Shown here piece by piece: positions 53,402 through 62,660 of a stretch of DNA of 64,000 bases. The stretch covers positions 62,001-126,000 of the forward strand of contig CAKSAN010000003.1 in the NCBI GenBank assembly GCA_934436435.1, given 5' to 3'. A model generated the notes under the pieces. The model ran no database searches, was not told the origin of the DNA, and saw only the letters and a program-made list of their open reading frames with translations. The stretch is from an uncultured Acetatifactor sp. (lineage in GTDB: Bacteria; Bacillota; Clostridia; Lachnospirales; Lachnospiraceae). The position numbers and the translations under genes are program-made. Position 1 is the stretch's first letter, and the number at the start of each line of letters is the position of its first letter.

Positions 53402-53965
53402 ATGGGAAAAGAACTTTGGAAGCCGGGAAATATGCTGTATCCTCTGCCGGTGGTCATGGTGAGCCTGGCTGACCGGGACGGCCATCCCAATATCATCACG
53501 CTGGCGTGGGTAGGAACCGTATGTACCAATCCGCCCATGGTGTCGATTTCTGTACGCCCCGAGAGGTATTCTTACCCGATCCTGAAGGAGACCGGAGAAT
53601 TTGTGATCAATCTGACCACGAAGGAACTGGCATTTGCCACGGATTACTGCGGTGTAAAAAGCGGACGGGATGTGGATAAATTTAAGGAAATGGGACTGAC
53701 TCCCATCCCTGCCAAAGAGGTAGCGGCACCCATGATCCAGGAAAGCCCCGTGAATATCGAATGTAAGGTACGACAAATCCTGCCGCTGGGATCCCATGAT
53801 ATGTTTTTGGCAGATGTGGTGGCGGTACATGCCGATGAAAAGTACATGGACGGGAACCGCAAATTCCATCTGGAACAGGCAGAGCCCATTATCTATTCCC
53901 ATGGATCCTATTTTGGCTGCGGGGAACTGTTGGGGACCTTCGGATACAGTGTGAAGAAACGTTGA
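53402..53965 (+). CDS. Flavin reductase family / FMN-binding split-barrel protein
   Basis: 187 residues. PVVMVSLADRDGHPNIITLAW near residue 17, TNPPMVSISVRPERYSY near residue 42, FVINLTTKELAFATDYCG near residue 65 and the C-terminal GSYFGCGELLGTFGY match the flavoredoxin-like split barrel. It binds FMN and probably reduces a flavin or passes electrons. It starts 20 bases after the coiled-coil gene. Confidence 0.9.
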   Translation: MGKELWKPGNMLYPLPVVMVSLADRDGHPNIITLAWVGTVCTNPPMVSISVRPERYSYPILKETGEFVINLTTKELAFATDYCGVKSGRDVDKFKEMGLTPIPAKEVAAPMIQESPVNIECKVRQILPLGSHDMFLADVVAVHADEKYMDGNRKFHLEQAEPIIYSHGSYFGCGELLGTFGYSVKKR

Positions 53966-53987
53966 GAACCCCATATGAAAAAAGCAC

Positions 53988-54016
53988 TTGACGTTTGCCG
54001 TCTGTTTCGGTATCAT
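53988..54016 (+). promoter_or_regulatory. Promoter immediately upstream of a terminator
   Basis: TTGACG (53988-53993), 17 bases, TATCAT (54011-54016). A terminator follows at 54062-54090, so initiated transcripts would be only ~70 bases unless read through into the XRE gene. Confidence 0.5.
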
Positions 54017-54061
54017 AAATCATAAATAAAACATTATAATAACATTTACTACGAAGAAGTA

Positions 54062-54090
54062 GCATCAGACGGGAGTCTGATGCTTTTTTT
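54062..54090 (+). terminator. Intrinsic terminator
   Basis: GCATCAGAC-ggga-GTCTGATGC is a perfect 9-bp stem followed by seven Ts. It ends the flavin reductase transcript and any short RNA from the promoter at 53988. Confidence 0.92.
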
Positions 54091-54134
54091 ACGCCACATT
54101 ACGCATTACATTATGGAAAGTCCGGGTGAGGTAA

Positions 54135-54689
54135 ATGACACAGATCGACAAAAACATAGCATTTAATCTGAAAAGAATCCGTAAATCCAAAAATATGAGT
54201 CTGGATATGCTGGCAGAGCGTACCGGTGTCAGCAAGAGCATGCTGGGACAGATCGAACGGGGAGAGTCCAATCCCACAGTATCCACCATCGGGAAAATCG
54301 TGGAGGGACTCAAGGTTCCCTTTGAACAACTGATATATAACAGGAAGGAAATCATGATCGTGCCTTCTCCGGAGGAAGCGCCGGTATGCAAGGCAAAAGA
54401 AGGCGAATACCGGATCTATCTGATGCTGCCCTACGATGCAGGCAGGAATTTCGAGATCTATCAGGGGGAACTGGCCAGAAATGCCCGCATGGAAAGCGAA
54501 TCCCACGGAGAACAGACCTGGGAATACCTGACGGTGGTGTCCGGAGAAATCGAACTGATTCTGGAAGATTCCAGCTTTCTGGTGAAAGAGGGAGGTTCCC
54601 TCTATTTTGCCAGTGACAGGAAACATGTCTACCGTAATATAGGCGAGAGCAAAGCAGTACTCAACATGATCATTACCACCCAGCGTTAG
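54135..54689 (+). CDS. XRE family regulator with cupin domain
   Basis: 184 residues. N-terminal helix-turn-helix: NLKRIRKSKNMSLDMLAERT and SKSMLGQIERGESNPTVSTI. C-terminal cupin (residues ~105-180): EIYQGELARNARMESESHGE with the metal-type His/Glu, then LTVVSGEIELILEDSSFLVK. This is the SutR/PuuR-like architecture that senses a small ligand. The ATG follows GTGAGGTAA. Its stop overlaps the end of the convergent polymerase gene by four bases. Confidence 0.93.
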   Translation: MTQIDKNIAFNLKRIRKSKNMSLDMLAERTGVSKSMLGQIERGESNPTVSTIGKIVEGLKVPFEQLIYNRKEIMIVPSPEEAPVCKAKEGEYRIYLMLPYDAGRNFEIYQGELARNARMESESHGEQTWEYLTVVSGEIELILEDSSFLVKEGGSLYFASDRKHVYRNIGESKAVLNMIITTQR

Positions 54690-55876
54690 AGAAAACGTCC
54701 CCGCTTGATGGCGTCTTTGCCGTATTTTGCCCGGATGTCATCCAGGGCGGCATCCAGCTTTTGCTGCTTCTCGGAGCGGGGCGCCGGAAAATCAAACAGG
54801 CTGAGCTGAATCGGTTCATCCTCCGGAACCAGCTTCGAAGTGCGTACCCCCAGGAGTCGTATAGGAGTGGAATCCCACAGTTCATCAAACAGTGCGCAGG
54901 CATCTTCGTACAGGAGATTCACGGAGGCTGTGGGGGTGTCTAACGGCATCTGGTGCGAGACATTCCGGAAATCGTTATAGCGGATCTCTGTACAGATCTG
55001 TCCCGCCAGCTGATGGGAGGCCCGTAAGCGTCTGCCCACAGACTCACACAGGGACAACAATACTTTACAGGCTTCCTCTCTGGTCAGGGCATCGCTGCTC
55101 AAGGTGGTGGAATTGCCGATTCCTTTTGCCTTGGAGGGTGCCAGAACCACTGTGGAATCGTCTATACCATTGGCATACTGCCACAGACAACGGCCGTGGC
55201 TTTTTAAATGCGCTTCCAGAATAGAAGGATCGGTGTTCGCCAGATCTCCGATGGTGAGGATCCCCAGCTTGCGCAGAGTCTCCGCACTGGAATGCCCGCA
55301 GGTGAACAGGGCGGAAACGGGCAGCGGCCACATTTTTTGCGCAATTTCCCGCTGATATAATGTATGAGTCTTATCCGGTTTTTCAAAATCAGAGGCCATC
55401 TTGGCCAGGACTTTTCGGTCCGAAATTCCCACATTTACCGTAAATTTGAATTTCTCAAAAACAGAGTGACGAATAAAGGCAGCGGCCTCCTCAGGAGAGG
55501 GATAATTAGCGGCAATGGGCGTATAGTCCATATAACATTCGTCAATGCTGACCTGCTCGATATCGGGGCAGATATTGGACAGATGTTCCATGAGCAGCTG
55601 GCTTTTCAGGCGGTACATATTATGATCCGGGGAAGCCATGACCAGGTGCGGGCATTTGCGCAGGGCATTGACCACGGGTTCGCCGGTAGTGATGCCAAAG
55701 GCTTTGGCGGGAATGGATTTCGCCAACACCACGCCGTGTCTGGTGGAGGTGTCGCCGCCTACGATGGCGGGAATCGTGCGCAGATCCACAGGATCCCCCT
55801 GTTCCAGACGGGTCAGCGCCGTCCAGCTTAAAAAAGCGGAATTGACATCAATGTGAAAAATGACCGGTTCTTTCAT
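54686..55876 (-). CDS. dinB: Y-family DNA polymerase (DinB/Pol IV)
   Basis: 396 residues. Palm motifs: HIDVNSAFLSW at the start (first metal Asp), then VSIDECYMDY near residue 107 with the catalytic SxDE. GISDRKVLAKMASDFEKPDK follows in the palm, and helix-hairpin-helix ILTIGDLANTD is in the thumb. The C-terminus has a likely beta-clamp motif QLSLFDF. It performs translesion synthesis. The usual Pol IV length is ~350-410, so this is full-length. The start ATG follows AAGGAGCCGTCC. Confidence 0.93.
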   Translation of the reverse strand: MKEPVIFHIDVNSAFLSWTALTRLEQGDPVDLRTIPAIVGGDTSTRHGVVLAKSIPAKAFGITTGEPVVNALRKCPHLVMASPDHNMYRLKSQLLMEHLSNICPDIEQVSIDECYMDYTPIAANYPSPEEAAAFIRHSVFEKFKFTVNVGISDRKVLAKMASDFEKPDKTHTLYQREIAQKMWPLPVSALFTCGHSSAETLRKLGILTIGDLANTDPSILEAHLKSHGRCLWQYANGIDDSTVVLAPSKAKGIGNSTTLSSDALTREEACKVLLSLCESVGRRLRASHQLAGQICTEIRYNDFRNVSHQMPLDTPTASVNLLYEDACALFDELWDSTPIRLLGVRTSKLVPEDEPIQLSLFDFPAPRSEKQQKLDAALDDIRAKYGKDAIKRGRFL

Positions 55877-56090
55877 GGACGGCTCCTTTCCGAAAAAAAT
55901 CTGTAAACACCTTCAGTATAGCATAGATCTGCCTTGGAGAAAACAGGAAAATCGAACAGACATTCTTTCTTTACAAGGGTTATAAATGCTGATAGAATCT
56001 ATATGTTACAAAGTTATTACAACAGGCAGGTATACAGAATGTCCAAAGTGGACATACTGTTTTCAGATACGATAGATCGAGAAGGAATTC

Positions 56091-57677
56091 ATGAAGAAAC
56101 TGACATCTTACTCGAAAAGAGTAAAATATACATATGTGAAAACGACGCTGGCCACCCTTTTTGTGAGCCTGTTTTTCCTGAAGGGGTATGCGGCGTTTGA
56201 AAAGACCGGAGAGAATTACTTTCACGTATTTTTGAACGGTAATGAAATGGGAACTGTGGGCGAAGCGGACAGGGCGGAGCAGCTCTTACAGGAAGCCAGA
56301 AGAAATATTGCGTCCCAGAGCGATGACATTCTTTTTATGGATGCGGACTTGAAATTAGTCGGTGAGGAAGTGCTGTGGGGAGCCCTGGATAATGAGGATA
56401 CCATGCTGGCCGCCATGGAGCGGGAACTGGAGAGCAGTATTCGTGAGACCTCCCACAGATCTTATACCATGAAGGTCAATGAATATATGGTCAATCTGGC
56501 CAGTGTGGAGGAAGTAAAATCCCTGTTGCAGGCGGCAGTGGACAAATATGACACCGAAGAAAAATTCAGTGTGGAACTGACCCATGATGCCCAGAAGGAA
56601 TTCAATGTACTTACTACAGAAGTCGTGAACCGGCAGGAACTGACCGCACAGGAAGAACAGAAGGAAGAGGCCATCTATGCAGGCGGTGTGCAGTCTGTGC
56701 TGGATCAGGCAGGCTCCCAGGCAGAACAACAGGGAGAAAAAGATTTTGAAGACTATGACCTTGGTCTTATGACCATGGATTTTGCGGAAAAAGTGGAGAT
56801 CGTGGAGTCCTATCTGCCGGAAAGCATGCTGACACCTCTGGAGCAGGCTGTCGAGGATGTGATCAAGGATCAGGAGACACCCGGAGAGTATGAGGTAGTC
56901 AGCGGAGATACGCTGTCCGAGATTTCCATTAAAGTCAATATTCCCATGGATCAGATCATTGCCATGAACAGCGAGACGCTGACGGATGAGAATTCCACCA
57001 TCCGCGTAGGGGACAAGCTGATCATCACCGTGCCGGAGCCGGAACTTTCCGTGGAGCGCATGGAGCAGAACTATTATGAAGAGATCTATGACGCAGATGT
57101 AATTTATGTGGATAACGATTCCTGGTATACAACCCAGACCAAGATCTTACAGCAGCCCTCCGCCGGATTCCGCCGGGTAGTGGCAGATGTATCTTATCTG
57201 AACGACAGGGAGGTCACCAGGGATATTTTGAAGGAAGAAGTGGTCATGGAGGCAGTTCCCAAGATCGTGGAACGGGGAACCAAGATTCCTCCTACCTATA
57301 TCAAGCCGATCTCCGGCGGACGTCTGAGTTCTAATTTCGGACGCAGAAAGGCACCTACCAAGGGCGCCAGCAGTTACCATAAGGGTGTGGACTGGTCGGT
57401 TCCTACCGGAACGGCGGTATTTGCATCCTGTGGCGGTACGGTGTCCAGAGCCGGATGGGGCAGAGGATACGGTTATTGTGTCTACATCGACCATGAGGAT
57501 GGCAGACAGACCAGATACGGTCATCTGAGCAAGGTGCTGGTAAAGGTCGGTCAGACGGTAAAACAGGGTGAAAGAATTGCACTGAGCGGTAATACCGGCG
57601 TAAGTACGGGACCTCATCTTCATTTTGAGATCCTGATAAACGGCAGTCAGGTGAATCCGCTGAAGTACCTGAATTAG
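56091..57677 (+). CDS. M23 endopeptidase with LysM and G5 domains
   Basis: 528 residues. An N-terminal hydrophobic signal/anchor (TTLATLFVSLFFLKGYAAF), a ~230-residue helical part, then LysM near residue 265 (YEVVSGDTLSEISIKVN, IRVGDKLIITVP), G5 near residues 350-400 (GFRRVVADVSYLNDREV), and a complete M23 domain: HKGVDWSVPTG and GHLSK supply zinc residues and HLHFE closes the site. Predicted to split peptidoglycan cross-links outside the membrane. Followed by murA after 85 bases. The start is preceded by AGAAGGAATTC. Confidence 0.93.
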   Translation: MKKLTSYSKRVKYTYVKTTLATLFVSLFFLKGYAAFEKTGENYFHVFLNGNEMGTVGEADRAEQLLQEARRNIASQSDDILFMDADLKLVGEEVLWGALDNEDTMLAAMERELESSIRETSHRSYTMKVNEYMVNLASVEEVKSLLQAAVDKYDTEEKFSVELTHDAQKEFNVLTTEVVNRQELTAQEEQKEEAIYAGGVQSVLDQAGSQAEQQGEKDFEDYDLGLMTMDFAEKVEIVESYLPESMLTPLEQAVEDVIKDQETPGEYEVVSGDTLSEISIKVNIPMDQIIAMNSETLTDENSTIRVGDKLIITVPEPELSVERMEQNYYEEIYDADVIYVDNDSWYTTQTKILQQPSAGFRRVVADVSYLNDREVTRDILKEEVVMEAVPKIVERGTKIPPTYIKPISGGRLSSNFGRRKAPTKGASSYHKGVDWSVPTGTAVFASCGGTVSRAGWGRGYGYCVYIDHEDGRQTRYGHLSKVLVKVGQTVKQGERIALSGNTGVSTGPHLHFEILINGSQVNPLKYLN

Positions 57678-57762
57678 GGCATTGTATTTACAAATGCATG
57701 GAAATGTGGTATAAGTGCTTAGGAAGGTTTTTCTGATCTGAGAATGACAGAGGTAAGAAACA

Positions 57763-59055
57763 ATGGAACAATACGCAATCAAAGGCGGTAATCCATTAGT
57801 CGGAGAAGTGGAAATAGGGGGTGCCAAGAACGCGGCACTTCCTATTCTTGCTGCTTCCGTAATGACGGATGAGACTGTTTATATAGAAAATATGCCGGAT
57901 GTAAGAGATACCAATGTTCTGCTGAGCGCCATGGAGAATATCGGCGTGATCGTAAAGCGGACAGATCGTCACAAGGTGACTCTCAATGCATCCAATATCA
58001 GTGATCTGGTAGTAGAAGATGAAAATATCAAGAAGATCAGAGCGTCCTATTATCTGATCGGAGCCTTACTGGGCAAATATAAGCGTGCGGAAGTGGCACT
58101 TCCCGGCGGCTGTGACATCGGCTGTCGTGCCATTGACCAGCATATCAAGGGATTCCGTGCCCTGGGTGCGGATGTGAAAATCGAACACGGTCTGATCAAG
58201 ACCCATGCGGAGCATCTGCGGGGCAGCCACATTTATATGGATGTGGTCAGTGTGGGGGCCACCATCAATATCATGATGGCAGCCGTTATGGCGGAAGGAA
58301 CCACCATCATCGAGAACTCTGCCAAGGAGCCTCATGTGGTAGATCTGGCGAACTTCCTGAACAGCATGGGAGCCAATATCAAGGGTGCCGGTACGGATGT
58401 GATCCGCATCAAGGGAGTATCCCATCTGCACGGCACAGAGTATGCTGTGATCCCCGACCAGATTGAGGCCGGTACGTTTATGTTCGCAGCGGCAGTGACC
58501 AAGGGTGATGTGACGGTGAAAAATGTGATTCCCAAGCATCTGGAATCCATTACGGCGAAGCTGCTGGAGATCGGCTGTGAAGTGGAGGAAGCGGACGACT
58601 GTATCCGTGTGGTAGCGTCCAAGCCCCTGCAGCATACCCAGGTGAAGACATTGCCTTATCCCGGATTTCCTACCGATATGCAGCCCCAGATCACGGTGGC
58701 GCTGGGACTTTCCAGAGGAACCAGCATTGTGACGGAGAGCATTTTCGAGAACCGTTTCAAATATGTGGATGAGCTGACCCGGATGGGCGCCAGCATCAAA
58801 GTAGAAGGAAATACCGCCATTATCGACGGTGTGTCCAGATACACCGGAGCGAATATTTCCGCACCGGATCTGCGAGCGGGAGCCGCACTGGTACTGGCCG
58901 CCATGTCTGCGGAAGGTTTCTCTACCGTGGATGACATCCGCTATATTGAGAGAGGCTATGAGGACTTCCACCTGAAATTACAGGGACTGGGAGCCCAGAT
59001 CGAACTCATCGAAACTGAGAGAGATTTGCAGAAGTTCAAATTAAAGATCGGTTAA
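57763..59055 (+). CDS. murA: UDP-N-acetylglucosamine 1-carboxyvinyltransferase
   Basis: 430 residues. It adds enolpyruvate to UDP-GlcNAc, the first committed step of peptidoglycan synthesis. GGAKNAALPILAAS near residue 17, the reactive cysteine in LPGGCDIGCRAIDQHI near residue 113 (fosfomycin-sensitive type keeps this Cys), FPTDMQPQ near residue 305 and the C-terminal APDLRAGAALVLAA. Full length. It forms a cell-wall pair with the M23 gene upstream. A metK leader follows. Confidence 0.96.
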   Translation: MEQYAIKGGNPLVGEVEIGGAKNAALPILAASVMTDETVYIENMPDVRDTNVLLSAMENIGVIVKRTDRHKVTLNASNISDLVVEDENIKKIRASYYLIGALLGKYKRAEVALPGGCDIGCRAIDQHIKGFRALGADVKIEHGLIKTHAEHLRGSHIYMDVVSVGATINIMMAAVMAEGTTIIENSAKEPHVVDLANFLNSMGANIKGAGTDVIRIKGVSHLHGTEYAVIPDQIEAGTFMFAAAVTKGDVTVKNVIPKHLESITAKLLEIGCEVEEADDCIRVVASKPLQHTQVKTLPYPGFPTDMQPQITVALGLSRGTSIVTESIFENRFKYVDELTRMGASIKVEGNTAIIDGVSRYTGANISAPDLRAGAALVLAAMSAEGFSTVDDIRYIERGYEDFHLKLQGLGAQIELIETERDLQKFKLKIG

Positions 59056-59064
59056 AAATGTCTG

Positions 59065-59093
59065 TTGACAAAACGGCCAACTCATAGTATGTT
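59065..59093 (+). promoter_or_regulatory. Promoter of the metK leader
   Basis: A perfect TTGACA at 59065-59070, 17 bases, TATGTT at 59088-59093. Transcription would start near 59100, before the riboswitch. Confidence 0.8.
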
Positions 59094-59125
59094 AATTTCG
59101 TAGAAAAGTTCATATTAGACTTTCC

Positions 59126-59226
59126 CTTATTCAGAGTGGTGGAGATACATAGGATCGATGAAGCCACGGCAACCCCGCAGCATGCGGAAGGTGCCCACCT
59201 GAGCGAGCAACTGTCGAACAATAAGA
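59126..59226 (+). ncRNA. SAM-I (S-box) riboswitch
   Basis: P1 arms CTTATT (59126-59131) and AATAAG (59220-59225). Core signatures in order: CAGAG-tGG-tGGAG, GATGAAGCC-a-cGGCAACC, then AAGGTGCCCACCTGAGCGA. These match the S-box consensus. A terminator follows (59247-59273), so high SAM should stop transcription of metK, which makes SAM. Confidence 0.95.
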
Positions 59227-59246
59227 GGATTTGATCAATAACAATC

Positions 59247-59273
59247 AGTCCGCTTATGAAAGCGGACTTTTTT
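59247..59273 (+). terminator. Riboswitch-controlled terminator
   Basis: AGTCCGCTT-atga-AAGCGGACT, then TTTTT, at the usual distance from the SAM-I aptamer. Confidence 0.92.
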
Positions 59274-59275
59274 GC

Positions 59276-59422
59276 ATCATTCAGAGCTATGAAATATTGA
59301 CAGTGGATCGTTGAATGCTTGCATTCATAAGAGCCTCTGGAAATATTTCTTTGGCGAGATAGCCTCAATGAGCAAAAGGAAAGCATTGAAGATGCGATTT
59401 TGCGAATGAGGCGCTGAATGAT
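59276..59422 (+). ncRNA. Structured ~150-nt RNA/DNA element, copy 2
   Basis: Same architecture as 18695-18844. Outer arms ATCATTCAG-a-GC (59276-59287) and GC-g-CTGAATGAT (59411-59422). First hairpin: GCTAT/ATAGC, GAAATATT/AAATATTTC, CAG-t-GG/CC-t-CTG around the apex TTGAATGCTTGCATTCAT. Second hairpin: CCTCA/TGAGG, GCAAAA/TTTTGC, GCATT/GATGC. Loops and bulges match copy 1 while stems differ. It lies between the riboswitch terminator and metK. Confidence 0.65.
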
Positions 59423-59486
59423 AGGACTTTAAGTAACTCATACATCATCAGACCCTCTTCCCACAGGGAAGCAGAATGGAGGACAA

Positions 59487-60674
59487 ATGGAAAAACGTTT
59501 ATTTACATCGGAGTCCGTAACCGAAGGACATCCCGATAAAATCTGTGATGCCGTATCCGATGCGGTACTGGATGCGCTGATGGAGCAGGATCCTTTCAGC
59601 CGTGTAGCATGTGAGACCTGCACCAATACCGGTTTCGTACTGGTAATGGGTGAGATCACCACCAAGGCCAACATTGATATTCCCGCCATCGTTCGTAAGA
59701 CTGTGACCGAGATCGGTTATGATTCTTCCGAAAAGGGATTTGATGGCAACACCTGTGCTGTTATGGTGTCACTGGACAAGCAGTCCGCTGATATTGCCAT
59801 GGGCGTAGACAAGGCTCTGGAAGCAAGAGAGAGCCACATGACCGATGAGCAGCTGGATGCCATCGGTGCCGGAGATCAGGGTATGATGTTCGGCTACGCT
59901 ACCGATGAGACCCCGGAATATATGCCGTACCCCATCTCGTTGGCACACAAGCTGACCAGACAGCTGACCAAGGTTCGTAAGGACGGTACTCTTTCTTATT
60001 TGAGACCCGATGGCAAGAGCCAGGTATCTGTAGAGTATGACGAGAACGGCAAGCCCTTCCGTCTGGAAGCTGTCGTTCTGTCTACCCAGCATGACGAGCA
60101 GGTATCTCAGGAGCAGATCCATGAGGATATCAAGAAATATGTATTTGATCCGATCCTGCCCGCAGACATGATCGATGCAGATACCAAGTTCTTCATCAAT
60201 CCTACCGGACGTTTCGTAATCGGCGGACCTAACGGCGACAGCGGACTGACCGGTCGTAAGATCATCGTAGACACCTACGGTGGATATGCACGTCACGGCG
60301 GCGGAGCTTTCTCCGGTAAGGACTGCACCAAGGTGGACAGAAGTGCCGCTTACGCAGCCCGTTATGTTGCCAAGAATATCGTAGCAGCAGGTCTGGCTGA
60401 GAAGTGCGAGATCCAGCTGTCTTACGCTATCGGTGTGGCACATCCCACTTCCATCATGGTAGACACCTTCGGTACCGGCAAGCTGCATGACGACAAGCTG
60501 GTAGAGATCATCCGTGAGAACTTCGACTTAAGACCCGCAGGCATCATCAAGATGCTGGATCTGCGCAGACCTATCTACAAGCAGACCTCTTCCTACGGCC
60601 ACTTCGGACGTACCGACGTGGATCTGCCCTGGGAGAAGCTGGATAAGGTGGATCTGCTGAAGAAATACCTGTAA
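59487..60674 (+). CDS. metK: S-adenosylmethionine synthetase
   Basis: 395 residues. [16 protein letters not shown] at the start (ATP and Mg residues), [15 protein letters not shown] near residue 117, [20 protein letters not shown] near residue 247, and [20 protein letters not shown] near residue 270 are all intact. It makes SAM from methionine and ATP. Regulation: SAM-I riboswitch with terminator ~260 bases upstream. The ATG follows ATGGAGGACAA. Confidence 0.97.
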   Translation: MEKRLFTSESVTEGHPDKICDAVSDAVLDALMEQDPFSRVACETCTNTGFVLVMGEITTKANIDIPAIVRKTVTEIGYDSSEKGFDGNTCAVMVSLDKQSADIAMGVDKALEARESHMTDEQLDAIGAGDQGMMFGYATDETPEYMPYPISLAHKLTRQLTKVRKDGTLSYLRPDGKSQVSVEYDENGKPFRLEAVVLSTQHDEQVSQEQIHEDIKKYVFDPILPADMIDADTKFFINPTGRFVIGGPNGDSGLTGRKIIVDTYGGYARHGGGAFSGKDCTKVDRSAAYAARYVAKNIVAAGLAEKCEIQLSYAIGVAHPTSIMVDTFGTGKLHDDKLVEIIRENFDLRPAGIIKMLDLRRPIYKQTSSYGHFGRTDVDLPWEKLDKVDLLKKYL

Positions 60675-60694
60675 AATTTGAAACAGAAAATGAT

Positions 60695-60740
60695 ACTGCC
60701 GCCCGGATCGCGAGACTGCTTTCCGGGCGGTAGTTGATTT
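60695..60740 (+). terminator. Intrinsic terminator of metK
   Basis: ACTGCCGCCCGGA (60695-60707) and TCCGGGCGGTAGT (60722-60734) pair perfectly across a 14-base loop; GATTTTTT follows. Confidence 0.88.
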
Positions 60741-60806
60741 TTTGCAGGAAATGGTTCGTAGCGGAGGGAGCCTCAAACCGACCGAACACCCACGGCAGGT
60801 ATGTCA

Positions 60807-60947
60807 TGGGCACAAACCCTTATTATTCTGGCGTTGTACCCTCTCTGACGAGAGTTGTGGGCACAGAAAGATATATTTTCATGCACTGTACCCATTTTAA
60901 AGCTGGCTGTGGGCACAGATAGACTTATTCTCATGTGCTGTGCCCAC
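60807..60947. repeat. Three tandem imperfect hairpin repeats
   Basis: GGGCACA...TGTACCC (60807-60842), TGTGGGCACAG...CTGTACCCA (60856-60894) and TGTGGGCACAG...CTGTGCCCAC (60908-60947) recur every ~50 bases, each an inverted repeat with a 17-20 base loop. The last two also share their loop text (TATT-TCATG). They lie between metK and the convergent L25 gene. Function unknown. Confidence 0.7.
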
Positions 60948-60987
60948 TTCAAGACAAAAGAAGGGCACGGCCGGTTACCACAAAAAA

Positions 60988-61569
60988 TTATTTGGCTTCT
61001 TCCGTGTCTTCGGCCTCGTCGGTCTCTTCCTGACCGTACTCGCCGATATGGAACAACTGCTGTTCTCCGGAAGTGGTGACATGTACACCCTTCTCTTCCA
61101 GTTTCAGATCTTTGACATACATGGTCTTTGTGGTCTGGGGCAGAGCAGCCAGATCGATCTCAACGGGCTCCAGCAGGTGCGCGGGATCTGCCTTGTAATG
61201 TACCTCGGACAACTCCGCTTCGAAGATACCCTGTACCTTGTCCTCATTCACATAGACAATGGGAACGGTAGCGGATACGACCTCACCGGCCACCAGAGCC
61301 TGAAAGTCCAGAGCCATATATTTCTTTGTCAGAGGATCAAAATCAATATTTTTCACCAGAACATCTACGTTTTTACCATCCAGTTCCAGATAAGCCTGAG
61401 TACCTTCCTTGGCGCTCTTAATAAAAGCGGCTGCATCCCTCTCCGTGAATTTCAGCGAGACATTCTCTTTCATTTCCTTTCCGTACAGAACACCGGTGAT
61501 AAAACCGTCTCTTCTTAATTTCTTTGCCTTTTCATCAGGATTTCTTTTTTCAGCTTTTAATGTCAACAT
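60988..61569 (-). CDS. rplY: Ribosomal protein L25 / general stress protein Ctc
   Basis: 193 residues, the long Ctc form: an N-terminal L25 5S-rRNA-binding domain (KAEKRNPDEKAKKLRRDGFI then GVLYGKEMKENVSLKF) and the C-terminal TL5/Ctc beta domain (VEIDLAALPQTTKTMYVKDL) with an acidic tail. The ATG at 61569 is used because GAGGAGG precedes it; the longer frame to 61638 is unsupported. Confidence 0.93.
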   Translation of the reverse strand: MLTLKAEKRNPDEKAKKLRRDGFITGVLYGKEMKENVSLKFTERDAAAFIKSAKEGTQAYLELDGKNVDVLVKNIDFDPLTKKYMALDFQALVAGEVVSATVPIVYVNEDKVQGIFEAELSEVHYKADPAHLLEPVEIDLAALPQTTKTMYVKDLKLEEKGVHVTTSGEQQLFHIGEYGQEETDEAEDTEEAK

Positions 61570-61971
61570 AATGATTGCCTCCTCGGTCTCTACGTTTGTT
61601 TCGTGTAGATGAGAGCTTGTGAGAAGTTCTTTTTGCACTATGGTTATTATAGCACAAATAGAACAAAGTAAACGGTAAAAATGTCACAAAAATAATGAGA
61701 GAAAAGTAGGATTTACGAGCAAATTTTAGAAAAGAATATAAAATTTCAGATATAAACGGATATAAATAATTGGGGCAGTTATTTCATTATAAGAGTACAG
61801 CAGCGGGTGCCATTTGCAAAGCAGCATCATCCCCTAATGGTATTATTTCTAAAAAAATTTACGACTGCATTACAAGAATACGTTACAACGATAAAGTAAA
61901 TGGTTGCACAAAGAAATAAAATAGGGTATACTTGTCACAAATACATTTGAATTTACCGGGAGGACATAAAA
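61570..61971. other. Divergent spacer between L25 and ThrH
   Basis: AT-rich. Contains the ThrH promoter at 61904-61932 and, on the other side, a leader of rplY. No ORF or known RNA is supported. Confidence 0.4.
61904..61932 (+). promoter_or_regulatory. Promoter of thrH
   Basis: TTGCAC (61904-61909), 17 bases, TATACT (61927-61932). Confidence 0.7.
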
Positions 61972-62577
61972 ATGGATATGAATATAGTATGCCTGGATCT
62001 GGAAGGGGTACTGGTACCCGAGATCTGGATCGCTTTTGCGGAGGCCAGCGGGATCCCCGAACTGAAGAGAACCACCAGAGACGAGCCGGATTACGATAAA
62101 TTAATGAAATGGAGACTGGGAATCCTGAAGGAACACGGTCTGGGACTGAAGGAGATCCAGGATACCATCGCGAAGATTGATCCCATCCCCGGAGCGAAGG
62201 AGTTCCTGGATGAGTTGCGTTCCATTACGCAGGTCATCATTATCAGTGACACCTTTTCACAATTTGCGGGTCCTCTGATGAAAAAACTGGGCTATCCCAC
62301 AATCTTCTGTAATTCCCTGGAAGTAGCCGACAACGGCGAGATCACCGGATTTAAGATGCGTGTGGAGAATTCCAAGTATACCACGGTGAAGGCGTTGCAG
62401 TCCATCGGCTTCCAGACCATTGCCAGTGGCGACAGTCACAATGATTTAGGCATGATCCAGGCCAGCAAAGCAGGTTTCCTGTTCAAGAGTACCGAACAGA
62501 TCAAAAAGGATCATCCGGAACTTCCGGCGTATGAGACCTATGACGAACTGATGGCAGCCATCAAGGCGGCATTATAA
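61972..62577 (+). CDS. thrH: Phosphoserine phosphatase / homoserine phosphotransferase ThrH
   Basis: 201 residues of the HAD superfamily with the ThrH-specific opening VCLDLEGVLVPEIWIAFAEA, where DxE replaces the DxD of ordinary HADs. IIISDTFSQFAGPLMKKLGY (motif II), KALQSIGFQT lysine region, and ASGDSHNDLGMIQ (motif IV) complete the site. It dephosphorylates phosphoserine and can move the phosphate to homoserine. Start after CGGGAGGACATAAAA. Confidence 0.92.
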   Translation: MDMNIVCLDLEGVLVPEIWIAFAEASGIPELKRTTRDEPDYDKLMKWRLGILKEHGLGLKEIQDTIAKIDPIPGAKEFLDELRSITQVIIISDTFSQFAGPLMKKLGYPTIFCNSLEVADNGEITGFKMRVENSKYTTVKALQSIGFQTIASGDSHNDLGMIQASKAGFLFKSTEQIKKDHPELPAYETYDELMAAIKAAL

Positions 62578-62623
62578 TGTGTTATATGCCATAATAGTAC
62601 ATAAATAAATAAAATAAGAAAGG

Positions 62624-62654
62624 ATGCAATGTTCTGCGGGACATTGCATTTTTT
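62624..62654 (+). terminator. Intrinsic terminator of thrH
   Basis: ATGCAATGT (62624-62632) and ACATTGCAT (62641-62649) form a 9-bp stem followed by TTTTTT. Confidence 0.9.
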
Positions 62655-62660
62655 GTCTTC

